Program-made: the position numbers and the translations under genes
Assembly: GCA_036850595.1 (NCBI GenBank)
Contig: CM072163.1
Span: 13,788,639 to 13,852,638, forward strand
Direction of reading: 5' to 3'
DNA length: 64,000 nucleotides
Source: Rhyacichthys aspro
Lineage: Eukaryota; Chordata; Actinopteri; Gobiiformes; Rhyacichthyidae
Shown here: positions 48,560 through 61,304 of the stretch, in pieces
How the letters are laid out: every line of letters starts with the position of its first letter
Position numbering within the stretch: position 1 is the first letter of the stretch
The notes under the pieces: model-generated
The model's database searches: none
What the model was told of the DNA's origin: nothing
The model's input: only the letters and a program-made list of their open reading frames with translations

Positions 48560-49325
48560 GCGTTCCCTGTCTGTCTTCCTGACTGCTTCTGTGAAAAGGC
48601 CATCTGACAAAGCCATTAACCGGGCGGTGTAATACCTGTGTCTGTAGCCAGCTGAGTGACACCAAAAGACATTTATGGGCACCGCCATGACAGCATGTGA
48701 CTGACTGACCAACTGACTGACTGTGTAGGTGCCGGCTGACAGATAACAACGCTAGGAGTTACTGACACAACAGAGACGGCAATGGAGACAAAAGAGGGGA
48801 AAAAAATCATGACACAAAGTGCGAGGAGATTCATATGACTGTCATACAGGAATTTGTCGGCATGGTTTCACTCATTGCATTGACATTAGAGCGCTGAAGT
48901 TTTTGAAATCGTTCAAAAAAGACTACGATTTTATAAAGCTGAGGTCAAGTTTAAGCACACGGGGTCTGGATGGATCATTGAGTGTTGTAGCATCATCTTG
49001 AAATTTCACCGAGAAGAAAAAAAGAATGAATTTTCATCATGAGTGAGTGTAGCACTTACTGCTGTAAATGACTGGGAATTGAAATGTCATTTCAAGATTC
49101 GGCCAAAGAATTGATCTCCACTGTAGTCCACAAAGAGGCGAAAGAACTTGGGATAGTTATAAGAAAATAAGAGAATCTGAGCAGAAATGTAAAGTGGGAG
49201 ACAGGGACAAAGCGTAAGAGCGAGAAAGAGAGAAAGAGAGAAAGGGAGAAGGACTTAGAGAAAGAATGATGCTGAATTGAGTGTGTGTCGGAGTGTGTGC
49301 AGCCAGGGCAGTAGGCAGAGGCAGC
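48560..49325. other. Non-coding; GAGAAA repeat patch
   Basis: gactgactgaccaactgactgactg is spread over 48,700-48,724 as a short GACT repeat, and a gagaaagagagaaag patch occupies 49,217-49,245. Otherwise nothing was recognised. Confidence 0.5.
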
Positions 49326-49329
49326 TAAG

Positions 49330-49440
49330 CAGAACCAGCCAGCCCTCACAAACCAATCAGGCCTTCATTAGGCTGGGCGGGAGGGATCGATGGCCAGCCC
49401 GCATCAATTAAACAGCACCCGCACCGCACTATATATACAC
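49330..49440. promoter_or_regulatory. Small candidate conserved block
   Basis: Balanced sequence with accaatcaggccttcatta, gatcgatggcc and catcaattaaac, ending in a TATATATA stretch near 49,430. It may be an enhancer or minor promoter. Confidence 0.3.
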
Positions 49441-49665
49441 ACACTCCTATTCCATACACTACCATCACACAGCTCAGTGTACACAGCACTGCTCTGTATT
49501 CTGTGACTAAAGATTACAGTCTGTCAGAGGTTTTATATCAGCCACATCTCACACACATGGATGTCTGTGAGTGTCTATGGAAAAGTTGTAATCATAAACT
49601 ATATCATAATACACACAGATCAGATGAACCAATACACTAACCTTGAATACAGACAAAAATAAAGG

Positions 49666-50192
49666 AAGATTAAACACAGGACCAAACTGAGTCTTAAACC
49701 AGTACTAACAGAAACCTGGTCTAATCGGGTCTAAACTAGGACTAAAACCCAGGAGTAAACCGGGTCTAAACTGAGATTAAACCGAGGACTAAAGCAGGTC
49801 TAAAACCAGCAGTTAATTAAGACAAAACCAAGCCAAGACAAAGAATAAATCCTGGGCTAAAACCTATAACCTATAAGCTATAACTAAGAGTAAAACGAGG
49901 ACCTGGGCTGGTCTAAACTGTAAATAAAGCCATAACTAAACCAAGTCTAAACTAAGAGTCTGAATCTAAACTCAGAACAGAACCAGATCTAAAGGTCTAG
50001 ATCTGAACTAAAGCCAAGATTTAACAAGTCTAAAATAAGGTCTTTACTAGGACTACACCCAAGACTAAACCCTACTAAACCAGGAGTAGATCAGTTTAAA
50101 CACAGGTCAACAACAGAAATAAACCTAGGACTTGAGGTGAAGACTGAACTATGACTAAAACCAGAACTAAACCAGGTCTAAACCTGTACCAA
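49666..50192. repeat. Degenerate minisatellite of GGTCTAAAC/GGACTAAA units
   Basis: Over 500 bp the words ggtctaaac, ggactaaa and agactaaacc recur every 10-14 bases, for example accaggtctaaac at several places and gggtctaaact near 49,728. Units vary in length and sequence, so this is an old, drifting array rather than a clean satellite. No open frame depends on it. Confidence 0.85.
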
Positions 50193-50194
50193 GA

Positions 50195-50435
50195 GGACTG
50201 TTCACTTCTTTGTACGTGACAAAGACCTTTAAGGGCAACATTTTTTTGCTGTGCCTATATTCCTCAAAATAAAAGTATTGCTTTGTTTATTCATAGTGTA
50301 ATGCAGCTTGTCAAGTGAATTCCATTCCTCAAATATTCTTCATGAATGTAGGTTTCAAAGAGTAATTTTTAACAAAAAATTTAATGAAAAAAACTTTTAA
50401 GGCCACTTTCCAAAGTGCAATCACACTGTAACCTG
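50195..50435. other. Non-coding, AT-rich
   Basis: Nothing recognised. Confidence 0.5.
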
Positions 50436-50439
50436 TCCA

Positions 50440-50595
50440 TTGGCTCGTTCGCCTTGACATACACTCACAGCATCGATAACACCCAATTACACCCGGGCTC
50501 ACACATGGCGGGCCCTGAAAACACACAATTACACGCGCTCCGGACACACTTTTTATTAACACTCAATTACACACACGCATAAATCACTGACGAGC
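50440..50595. promoter_or_regulatory. Candidate regulatory block with three CAATTACAC sites
   Basis: The same 9-base word CAATTACAC begins at 50,484, 50,526 and 50,564, all in the same orientation, spaced 42 and 38 bases apart. The surroundings are balanced and contain CpG (ttcgcc, gcgctccgg, gacgagccg). TAATTG is a homeodomain core on the opposite strand. The regular spacing suggests a repeated binding site, or a short tandem duplication that has diverged around it. Confidence 0.4.
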
Positions 50596-50599
50596 CGTG

Positions 50600-51935
50600 C
50601 AGCCACAGGAGCGTAACTGGAGACTGTAGTGTGATGGATCGCTTTCTTTTGCCATCCTTCTCACAAAAGGCCACATATTATTTAGTGGGAGACCAATAAC
50701 AGAACAGAACAGAAAGGCAGCTTTTGTGTAATGAGTGTATTTGTGTATATTAAAAAGCAAATGCCCAGTGGGTCTGAAAATTATTCTGGATTCAAAGTTT
50801 TAATTTAGTTAGACATTAACATTTTTTATGATTTATACTTGAGATCCAGTATAAGGAAATCTGGGAAAATAACATCAAAAGCAATGCTAAATATAAGGAT
50901 CTGAAATGGTATAAAGTCAGAGTAAAGAGTAGGACTGCAAAATATAGCCCAGATATTGTTTATACAGTTTATACATACGGTTTATACATTTATATAGTAC
51001 TACAGAAAAATGTAGTACTCTCCAGGTTAAGTAAGTGGCGGTTTGAAACAAAATATGAGCCAATACATGGTCCACACTTTTAAATGGACATTAAAGCAGT
51101 TCAGAGTTTCAATCACATTTCACTGACCGCATTTACTGCAGTAGATGGGTTAGTCTCTGTAGTGTTGCTCCTGTCTGCTTCTCCAAACTGTGTCAAGCAA
51201 AGGTATGACCAGTGTAAGTTAGTCATTTTGATTATAATATTGTAATATTCACGGTCCTAGGGAATAGTGAAAAAAAAAAGATTCTGAATATCGGGAATTG
51301 GAAAAGAAGCACACACCTAGAATTAAGTTCAGTCACTTTGCAACAAGCCTGTGACTGGTTCATTGTTATGTCTTCTATACTTTATACTTTTATTAACCCT
51401 AAGTCCTGTTGGACATCCCATTATGAAGTCGTTGGTCAGTATTTTACTATAATATCTGATGTTATTGAATTCATACAGCATTCATGATGCATTTTACAGC
51501 TGGTGTTTATGGTTGAGCCTAACCACAAGGACAGCCTTGCATAATATTTATAGAATCCTCAATTCTCCATCTGACCTGTGCAGCCTATGTATCCCCATGC
51601 GTCATATATAGGTTGTATTCATACACTTGCACCATTAAACATAAATATGCAATATCCACACAGCTTATTTTCACTTACAACCTACAACATTATCATTATC
51701 ACAATCATATTTTGTATTTTGTTTAATGTTAATTGCCAGAATCAAATTATATTTGCAACATATTTGACCAATTAAGTTGATTGTGATTCTGGTAATGGGC
51801 TTAAGCAGCTAATGGTTGTAAAGAATTGAGGAAGAAGGTTTATATTGTAGAGATAGAGGAATAAATATAGACATAATAGTTTTAAGTTTGCTAAAGAAGT
51901 CAGAGTGCATGATTCCTTAATATTCCTTTTTGTGA
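50600..51935. other. AT-rich non-coding stretch
   Basis: No gene. Short TATA/TTATAC repetitions lie at 50,960-51,000. A possible old repeat sits around 51,090-51,190. Confidence 0.5.
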
Positions 51936-51939
51936 CATT

Positions 51940-53480
51940 TTTAACAATTGCCTGGCCTATGGACTCACTCAAGCTCCCCTCTCCTCCGTCTGTGCACGGG
52001 CCCAAGCAGAAAGCAGCAGATATTCCAGCCTAAAATAAATGTGTCTGTATTGGGCGATTACCGGGCCACGCTTCCTGAGCCCTGTGCGTCACCTGCTCGC
52101 CGTGGCATTGACACGTCAGTCTCCCGCGGCTAACACATTGTGACAGTGTTGAGATTATAATATCTGGCCCATATTACCGAGCATTAACTGCCATTACCGC
52201 GCCCCCGCCCGCTCAGGTGCGCCGCTCCGGGACGCACAGCCAGAGCAGGAAATTGAGAGAAGGAATAGTGGAAAAGAGGGAGGAAAACAATGAGACAGAT
52301 GAATGAATTTGAGTAAATGGGAGAAGCTGTTTAGCTGCAGTAAAAGGTCTAAGGAGGGAGAAACAGCCGGCATCCTAATGAAAAAGATGAGCGCTTTCTG
52401 TCTGATTTTATGGCATTTCAGAAGGATGTATTCAAGGATTCTTATTGTGCATGTAAGAAGAAAACCGTGCAGGGAATAATGCTAGTAAAACCTGCCATGC
52501 ACATCATCGGGGAACAAGAGGGGCTGCTCGTTTATGATACAATCATAAAGAAAAAGGGACAGCCCAATTGGATAAAGCTATTTTAATAATGAACAGCTGA
52601 ACAAGCACCATCACTTCACATGATTTAATGTTTACAGCACGTCACGCCTGGTTTCCTATTGCTTCTCCGGGGCCTCCATTTGTTTCCACCAAAGAAAACA
52701 CTTCTATTCCACAGCCTTGTAGTTTTAATTAGGGAAATTAATAAATAAGAATAAATTAATGTGGCCTGTAGCCCCCTCAGAAGGGGTGCAGGCACCGTCG
52801 CTTGCCTTCCCGCTTGCTGCGCCTGCATGGGATGTATTTGCGTGCCATAATTAACGCTTAATAAGTAAGTGATTCATTATGATTAGCGTGCGGATTCGCA
52901 GTAATGGCCCCTCTCTGTGCTAGCAATCAAGCTCGCACTGTTTATCCAGACAGAAGCCCCTGATTCATCTTTGTCTGCGATAACTCCCATCTACATATCA
53001 TTGGTGAGCTTGTGACGCCGGCCTATCTGTTGGCCTAGATCAATCCGGGACAAAAAAACTATGCGGAGTCGCTGTCGTCAAAAAAAGGGGGACACTTAAA
53101 AGAATTGAAGGGCGACGTACACAATAACAAGAATTAATAGGTTTCCCAAGTCAGCGAAGAAGGCTTAATGTGTCGAAGCATCACTTAGTATCACTCATCA
53201 AATGAAAGATGCTGATGAGAGCCAAGTGTTACCCCAAGAGTGAGGAAGATTAATTCATTATAGTCGCAATTTTGGGAGGTGGGGGACTGCTGAAGTATCG
53301 GGACTCGTTCAGTTGCGGTCTCGGGGGACGCTTTGTTTATTGTTTTGCATTCGCTCGTGTTCCCAGGAGGGTTGGTGTTAAATGTACCAGTGGTGGGGCA
53401 ATCAGAGCGCGGTGCTAACGATGACACTGGAGGCCGCTGCGACGGGAAGGGATCTGGCCACAGACGCTATAGACTTTCAA
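51940..53480. promoter_or_regulatory. Large candidate conserved enhancer cluster
   Basis: About 1.5 kb of mostly balanced, low-repeat DNA. Notable words are ggccacgcttcc and gcgtcacctg (52,068-52,096), cattaactgccattaccgcg (near 52,182), a ttttaattagggaaatta block (52,723-52,741), cataattaacgcttaataag (near 52,847) with gattcattatgattagcg, and gcctagatcaatccgg (53,032-53,047). No frame with coding support crosses it. I consider it the best candidate regulatory element of the right half, on composition alone. Confidence 0.4.
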
Positions 53481-53689
53481 TATAAATATTAGGTTAGAAT
53501 GGATCTGTTATTCCAATAAAGGAGTGTCAAAGCATCGTTCACTCTGACATGTTGTTGGCCTTAATGTCTGCATTTCACACAAACACTCCCCAATACCTTT
53601 TGTCGACACATGCACATTGAGTTGACCCAAAGTATTCTAGAGGCACTTGTGAGATCTTGGTCACACCTGAAAGAGATAGTATGAAAGAG

Positions 53690-53760
53690 AAAATACTTAA
53701 GGTTTTGGAATAGCATAGTCAAAATCAGACCCCTCCTAATGTCAATAAAAGAGAGTTGTA
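53690..53760. mobile_element. Possible decayed Tc1 transposase fragment
   Basis: tggaatagcatagtcaaaat followed by cagacc and caataaaagaga resembles the nucleotide sequence for the conserved SQSPDLNPIE stretch of Tc1-family transposases. Only about 50 bases match and the frame is broken, so this is tentative. Confidence 0.2.
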
Positions 53761-53764
53761 CAAA

Positions 53765-55495
53765 ACTTTAATGGATCAATGTTAAAGGAGCAATGTTTTT
53801 TGTAATAAAGCTGCTGCATTTACCAAATACTATCCGGTCGTCAGTTCAGTTGATGCACAAAGCAAGAGCCACAACATACTGACTCTAAAAACATAGTACA
53901 TATTGATACTTTTGCTCATTCAAATAAAAAGTGCAGCAAAATGTGATCTTGGCATGTAACCGTTTCACATCACAAGCTCTGTATGAGAAAATGTTTAAAT
54001 GTGTGGTGTTTTCACTTTTTGGATTCCACTTTTCTCCTTCTACCAATCAATGAACTGCAGTGTGAGTCGCACCTTCCACAGCCTTGGTAAACATATTGGC
54101 TCTGCACAATGATGGCAATGATATTGGGGCAGAGTAATGTTTGTAAGCACATATGCAACCCCGCTCACACAGATCTACAAATACTATCCTTTATCCGGCT
54201 CAGTGCCTACAGACACACTTGATGAGCTTTCTCACCAACAACCCCACTTGACAGCAGCTTGCTCGAGCCATTTTGTACCCTTTGAGAAACGCCTGCACTT
54301 TTCCACAGCTCTTTCTCTCACTCGCCTTCCCCCCCATGCCTCCTAGAATGTTCATTGCCCAGAAAATAATTTCTCTAGTCATTTTAGCGCCTTTGTGAGC
54401 GGCAATCAATTTCTCTTCTCTTCATGATGGTCCCGCGTGTGGGCACAGAAGTTTGACCTTCTCTAAAAGATCTATCAATTTATCCGTCCATCCTGCAACC
54501 TATCCATTAATGTTTTCATCTTCCTCTGTTGTTTTTTTCCCCTTCTCCACCGCTGCTGACAGTTGTGTGGTAAAGTGGCTCTGAGCTCATGTGCTCATCA
54601 AGACCTAGTGGGTGTCTGTTTGTGCAATTATACCTCCGTCTTAGTGCTGCACCAAAATCAGCTGGTGGAGAAAATGATGGTCATTTTGTCCGTGAAGAAT
54701 ATGCACTTGAGACAAAGGGAAGGGAAGCCTATTTTGGTCGGGGGACAGCATTGAACCTGGGGAGGGGACAGGGTCAGGCTAAGGCTAAATGACATATCAC
54801 ATTACCAGCTAGGGGTCACCCAATTTCTCCCCATCTACCAGCAGCATTTCTGTGGCAACAGCTCTGTTAAAAGCTAACCTATCGTTTATCTGCCTGATTG
54901 TCGGGGCTTCACGCTCCCTCCATCTATTCTTCTGCCATGCTGTAAAAATTAAATCAGCAAACCAAGCTCACTGGTGCAGGGCCATCAGATGTCAAAAAAA
55001 CTATTTCAGACTAAAATACTGTAGATATGAAACTATTCAATAAGTAAGACTATATTAACAAGACATTCTCCAATCATTTTACTGCACTGCAGAATATTTC
55101 AGTTGAATCATGTCCCTTTAGGTCAGCTCTTTCACAGAATGATGTAGTTTGAAAGGGTGCACCTTGCTTTGGCTGTCAGTCCCTCTGGGAACAGGCTGAC
55201 AGCATAAAGAGGTTCCAGGCTCCTGAGAGGGGTCCTGACCCCAGGAAGTGAAAGCAGCTTAGCAAACACTGACAACTGCCTCCTCTCTTCCTGTCGACAA
55301 CGCAGAGGTGGACAACAAGATGTTTGGACAGTCAGAAAGGTAGCATGAAGCGCTGGGTTAAAGGGAGTTTGTTTAAGGCTAATTCTGTGTGAGTTTCATT
55401 TGAGTCTAAAGGGTTTAATTGTCAGGTTCAGTCTATAATCCCAGTGTAATCCCTTTAAAGCGCTGCGTTTTGTCTCAGATGGTCTGTCAGCTGAA
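53765..55495. other. Non-coding, nothing recognised
   Basis: Mixed composition without a CpG cluster. Some balanced DNA lies at 54,850-54,990 and 55,150-55,330. No exon was accepted. Confidence 0.5.
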
Positions 55496-55499
55496 GAGA

Positions 55500-55840
55500 A
55501 CTTTGGCTCTGTGCAGTGTCTCTCTATGGGCCCATTGTGCTGCATCCTCTCCAACTCCTCAATCTGTTTCTCTCTTCCTCTCTCTCTTCTTCTAAAGCCC
55601 TTTCCACAGCCCGTCCATTCCCATCTCTCTTTTTCACTTGTTTTCTCTTTCCCTCATTCACACTCCTCTCTCTGTCCCTTCCAATCTGCCTCTTCCTCTG
55701 CCCCTGCCTCTGCAGCTCACAGGACAGGATTATATATTCCAGTCTCATGCTTTGCATGATTTGGGCAATAGATGAAGCCATATCCCTCTCTCCTCTCCGG
55801 CCTCTCCGTCCCTCTCTCTCTCGCCTTGTTGTTTAATGTT
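55500..55840. repeat. Pyrimidine-rich tract
   Basis: C/T-biased plus strand, followed directly by a balanced AT block (55,830-55,920) with caaacattcaatcagacag. Confidence 0.6.
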
Positions 55841-55844
55841 TCAA

Positions 55845-58025
55845 TTTGGAGGAAGCAAACATTCAATCAGACAGATTAACTGTTTAATGCATGTCATCAG
55901 TCAAACTGTCTACGAGAGGGGGCCCCTCGGCCCACCGCTGCCTCTCCCCCAACAGCCGCTACGTCCTTCTCACTCCTCTGCTCTCAGCGCACACACTGTC
56001 TACTCTCATATAGAGCAGCCCATCTAGGCACAGGCCAGACGCAGGGCGGCACACATGCACTGAAACACACAGATTTAGACACATGGATATGCTCATGTAC
56101 CAGTATAACCTTATATGCATGCATGAACATTTGCTACTCGAAAGGGCCAAAGGACACAAATATTTTAGAAAAAGAGAAAAAAAAAATGCTTTTACTTAGT
56201 GTCACACTACAAACTGTATCATGGAACAAAGTATTGGTTAATTTTTGTTACGTTTTCCATGTTTTTGCAAACAAGTTACTGGTAAAGAAATTAATGACAA
56301 ATATGTAACATACAAAGCCCATCAACTCACCAATATTGACATTTTGTTAATGTTGTTACGTTTCAAACCATACATGTTATAGAAATATAGGAAATGCCAA
56401 TTCAATTCATATCTTAACTATGGAAAGTGTTCCACAGAATCTCCTGGAAACATGTATCCTAAATCTATGTTATTGGGGCCTAAATATAGAAGACGATTTG
56501 CCACAGGGCAAATCCTGTTCTGCATGTGGGCGAGGATTACATGAGGTATCACATCCACTGATTTACTTAGGATTGTGAGACTGCTTTACACAATTAAGCT
56601 GTGCTCTTTTAACAGACAACACACATGGTTTGCCACAGCGAGCACACACACAGCACAGGCCAGTGGATAGGGAAATCAAAGTGACACGGAGCTGGAGCAA
56701 GGGAGAATGAGAGATTAGAGGAAATGAAAAGAGTAAGGAGGAAAGAGGGAATGTGAGTCCGAGCATGCTGCAGATGGAGTAGACTGTAAAATAGGCTCTG
56801 ACACTCTCAATATTATAAATAGAAATGTATCCATGAAAAAAAACATGACTCTATCGTACAATGTTAACTTCAGTGCACAGTATAAACATCTTTAGCTGAA
56901 TTTGTGTTTGAGGCACTGGAAAAATTATCTTTCAGTTGTTAAATGTACATGTACACCCTACCCAAGTTTTTACATTTACATTTCTTCATTTTCCTTATAG
57001 ATTATGATACAGAAACACCTAGACCTACACCTAAAAAAAGATCTGGGTTTTATTCATTGTCTAAAGTTTTTACCTGTTCAGTACGAATGCTATTTAGGAC
57101 AAACTTGACTGCAGTGTTGTTTGCAACTGCTTAACACATTTTCCTGAGAACTATTTTTGCAGTCCCTTTGCAACACCGTGTTTAATTTATAGTTTTGTCT
57201 GTTCAAGAAAAGAGAGACACGCACCTATAAAAAAGGCTACAGCTGTCGGTGAACTCATATAAAGCTTCACGTGTCAAAAAGTGAAGTAGGCTCTAGCAAA
57301 GTGTAACAACCTAATACGATTCGCACACTGCCTGCCTCTATCATTTTCTTCCCCATCCTTCTTTGTTTTACTCTCCCTCTCATTCATTTTTATTTTATCT
57401 CCCGGCGCTGTGGAGCATCTCGTGTATCTGCCGCTCTCCCCCCACTCTCCGACCACAGCGCAGAGGGTGGCCAAACCTGGTAAGTATTGACAGGGAGCTC
57501 CAGTGACACGGAGAGATCCAGTCAATGCCCAGACACCCAGGGCAGGGGTCAATGACAAAAAGGTAGGCCGCCTGGAGAAGAGGAGAGAACGGGTGCAAAA
57601 GGAAGAGCAGGTGATAGATGGGGGAGTCATGACAGAGCGAGATATGCAGCCAGATAGCACAAGTTTTAGGCTGGATGAATACAAGGTGAAGGAGGGATGT
57701 ACCGACGTACTGATGAGATTTGTAAGAGAGTAAATAATTGAAGGATTTAACTAAGAAAAACAGAATGCAAAAGTGTAATAAAGTAATAAAACAACTAAAC
57801 TTTCCGGACACCTGAGGGGGAATTCACACAAAGTTTCTGTTCCGTTAATAGCTCCTCATTAAAATCCCTCATCTGCTATAGGCTGAGGTGTTGTGTACAT
57901 GTGTATCAGTGTATATTTGAATTGTGTTATCATGAGAGGATGGCACACACAATCACTGGAAGTCACTTAGTATCTGTCAAAAGGGGGTGAGATGAGAAGT
58001 GCGCCAGCCCGACAAGCCTGTACAT
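55845..58025. other. Non-coding, mostly AT-rich
   Basis: Open frames on the minus strand across 57,270-57,810 have no family resemblance and overlap one another in different frames. No splice-supported exon was found. Confidence 0.45.
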
Positions 58026-58029
58026 AGCC

Positions 58030-58425
58030 TTGTTTCCACAGGAGCGGTATGGCCTCAAAATATGTGATAAATGCCCAGAAAATGTTTCTTTTGTGCACAT
58101 GTTTAGGGAATGTAGGGAAGTAGGACTGTTTTGGAGAACCGTTTGTATTTTTTTATCTGAATTACTAAAAGTCACGATACCTCTCTCACCACGTCTCTTG
58201 TTGCTCTGTGACATGTCTGGAATATCTATTAAATGTCATCAGAAAAGAACACTACTCGCTGGCTTAACTGCTGCAGAAAAACTTTTGGTACTCCGTTGGC
58301 AAACATCACATCAGCTCAGTCTTCCACGGGGGATCAATACTTTTTGGGACATTGTGAATATGGAATTATCAGTGGCCAGTGGTATTTATAATTTTGTTAT
58401 TATTGTTTATATGGGGGATTTATAG
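58030..58425 (+). mobile_element. 3' end of an L1/Tx1-like LINE ORF2, 5'-truncated
   Basis: About 130 codons of uninterrupted frame read as the C-terminal region of a LINE reverse transcriptase polyprotein. There is a zinc-knuckle-like CDKC, then HMFREC and GLFWR, matching the C-x2-C, H, C, FW pattern of that domain. It is followed by LLAGLTAAEKLLVLRW, similar to the conserved stretch of fish L1-type elements, and by the end INTFWDIVNME. The frame ends at a TAG at 58,423-58,425. Nothing recognisable precedes about 58,030, so the copy is truncated at its 5' end, as usual for LINE insertions. The intact frame suggests a fairly young copy. The 3' boundary is unclear. Confidence 0.8.
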
Positions 58426-58429
58426 TTTT

Positions 58430-60140
58430 AAATATCTCCTGTTTCTTTTCGGTATGGTGTGGGTCAGTACTAGTAAGTTTCCATTACCAAAAGGGGTCTG
58501 AAGTGGGGCCAAAGTGCGAGGGGTCTCAAATGTGTCATACTGCAGTGTACTGATTAAACCATAGAAAATACTTAGTAAAGACAAAATGAGAAGCAAAAGG
58601 AAAAACTATGTGATCAAATGTCGTACTAAGCCACCCCAAACCAACAATATTACTTGTCATAACTAAATAGTTTAGATTGTAAGATTAGATTATAAGTAAT
58701 ATAATGTTCACTTTGGCAAATTTTAAATAAACACTGAAAAGTTCAAAATGGCGCTGATTCAATTATGATTTTATGTTATAGTTGTTAACCTACTTGAACC
58801 AACAAAGTGGAGATGGCAGTATTGAATTTGAAGACGTATGCCAGGTATGAGTGACAGTGAGCTCACGTTCCTCTGAGACTGTGGAGAGGGCAGTGAGAAA
58901 GGATGTTAGACTGGGATTCACAGATCTGAACACACACACGGGCAGCAGTGTGTTTGCGTATTGACACAAAGAGAGAGTGTCAGTATGTATTGAGCGGCGG
59001 GCGGTAAGTGAGCCCTCCTCCCCGGCCCGGCCCCTCCTCCACCTCTACTTCTCTTTATCGGATATTAGTCCCTTCTCCTCTAATCATTTCCTTCCTTTTG
59101 GCCCTCTCTCCTTCTAATGCAATTATCCCTCACTCCTCTTCTCCTTTTGTTCCCTGTTTGATACTTCTCACCCGTAGTTTAGTTTTAGGTGGTGACTGTT
59201 TGCATCTACCACTGGCTGTTGCACTTACTGTTGTCCCATTGGATCATACCTATAGCTTTCTATGTTACATGAATTGAATGAACACTCCAAATGCAAAATT
59301 AACAACTATTTCATCAAGAAAACTTAGAAAAAGTGTATAATAATTAAGGTAATGATGCCACTTGTTTGCATTAAATCATTCACTTTATGTTCTTCCTACA
59401 AAATGTGTACTTCTTTTAAACTTCTTTGTACTTAATTTCCTCCTGTTACCTTGAAAACACAGAGAAAAGTGCTAATTGCAAGAGCTGGGGATTCCTGCAA
59501 ACTGCAGTGCATCATGATTTACAGCCCATTTCCATAACTGAATATAAATACTAAATCTTACAGTATAGCTTAGAAAAACAGCTTTATTCTTAATAACAAA
59601 CTTTTTTGTTGTTTATCTTGTACACACACATTTTATGTGTTATAAGTCTGCAAATAAAGTGCATTAAACCTGGAGATTAAGCCTGAGAGCTGATAACACA
59701 TGCAGCTAACAGAACAGAGACCTCTGGCCTCGGGCTGTGCTTCACACTTCCCAGTTGCTTTTTAAGTGTTGATGAATCTTGTCATGTTTAAAATCATTCC
59801 AAATGAACTAATTCTGCCATCCCTATTATTATTATTATCCTTAATGCAGTGAATTCTGCAAACCAATTTACCTCAGTGTCCTCAATCATCACTATATCTA
59901 GTTTCCTTTCCTCAGTCCAGACAATGCAGTTGCTTAGGGTATGTCTTTGAAATGATAGCTAAAGTTAACAGGAGGCTAAAAATTATAATATCAATAAGAG
60001 ACAAAACTACACAAAAGTAGCAAAACACCACAATAAAGAACTACAAAGACACTGTAGAAAACACCACAGGCTTGTTTAGGTCCACTTTACACTTGGCTTA
60101 AGCGAACACTTAATGTCTCTAAGAAGTATTTGTCTGTAGC
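58430..60140. other. Non-coding, AT-rich
   Basis: The first 100 bp may be LINE 3' UTR. A C/T-rich patch lies at 59,010-59,160. No gene is seen. Confidence 0.5.
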
Positions 60141-60189
60141 TATTTATAAGCTTCTAGGTGGTGTAGCACTTCGTTTCTTCTTGTGTACG

Positions 60190-60570
60190 ACATTAGAAAA
60201 AGGAGGGAGGGAGACATCTCTCCACACGCTCTGGCAGACAAGCACCTTTCCTCGCAAATTTGTGAGTTTGGCTTCCTGCGCAGCGCTGCTCTGCCGGAAA
60301 CAGATGGTTCCCGGAATGTCCTCGAGCAGAGTTCCGAAGAGCTGCGAGTGGCCCGCGAGGCACGTGAGGTGCACGTGATGTGCACGCGACAGGGCTGAGG
60401 AGGAGGAAGTGGGGGCGTCTTACCGACAAACTTTTCTTTCTCTGTTTTCTGTGGAGCTGTCTGCGTCTAAGTAGAGCAGAAGCGCGTTTACAGCTAAAAA
60501 CGGCAGATAATTGTTCTCTCAACACGTCAGGGTGCGACAGGCGGCTTCCGCCATTACCATCGCTTTTGTA
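60190..60570. promoter_or_regulatory. CpG-containing block with E-boxes, candidate promoter
   Basis: CpG is raised here and two CACGTGA words (E-box, USF/MYC-type) occur within 15 bases (near 60,361 and 60,373). ttccgccattaccatcgc near 60,546 resembles a YY1 site and acgtcatttgac near 60,581 a CRE. On the minus strand gtaaga follows tttgtcg near 60,424, a possible donor. Several frames on both strands are open, so coding cannot be inferred from openness. Confidence 0.3.
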
Positions 60571-60604
60571 CCAACTTACAACGTCATTTGACATAGGTTA
60601 GGCC

Positions 60605-61300
60605 TCAGTTTTTAACTGTAGAGAAGTGTGTAAACCAAATCTGCCTATTGTACAACTTTTTCTATAGAAGTGCTATGATAATAAGCATCCCGAGAAAAGC
60701 CTGTCTCCAACTATTGAAGGGGCATTTTTGTTTATAATCAGTGGTTTTGCTTTGTGCCAGCAGGGTCTTAAGTCTTTCTTTATAAATATTAGGTGTGCAG
60801 AATTATGTGGTTGGGACCGAGGTCTTGTGTATTTTGGTGAACTTTGATTTTACTGTGCAAAATTCAACCAAACTATGGGCTTGTGATAAATGCATGCATG
60901 TTTATTAAACAAATATTCTGTTGAGTAATTATATGTTATATATGCCACAATGCTGTAAATACATTCTTGTCTGTACAGTTAGGGGACACATACTGTCGCT
61001 TACATTGCCACAGAACCAGAACAGTTTATCACACTCAGTCACAGAGGTACAGTCAGTGACAGTTCAGCACCGTGGACAGCGACACCATAGACACACACAA
61101 CAATGTGCTAAAGTTTTAGCTAAAGGACACCGTGTTAATGTCAGTGTTCTGTAAAGCCCACAAATACATTAAAAACTGTCATTTTATTTCTAAGATATGA
61201 CGATTGAGATGACTGAGTGAGCAGTGTTGAATAAAGTCAGGACAGGCCCAGAGCTGTTACTAAATCTACTAAATGGACAGAGAGGAAACAGTCAGGGATC
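60605..61300. other. AT-rich non-coding stretch
   Basis: Nothing recognised. Confidence 0.5.
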
Positions 61301-61304
61301 CGAT

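Noticed and set aside
57274..57811. Two overlapping minus-strand frames of about 137 codons
   Set aside because: They overlap in different frames, and neither has a recognisable domain or exon boundaries.
60140..60594. Five of six frames open near 60.2-60.6 kb
   Set aside because: Openness in nearly all frames reflects GC content rather than coding. Kept only as a possible promoter.
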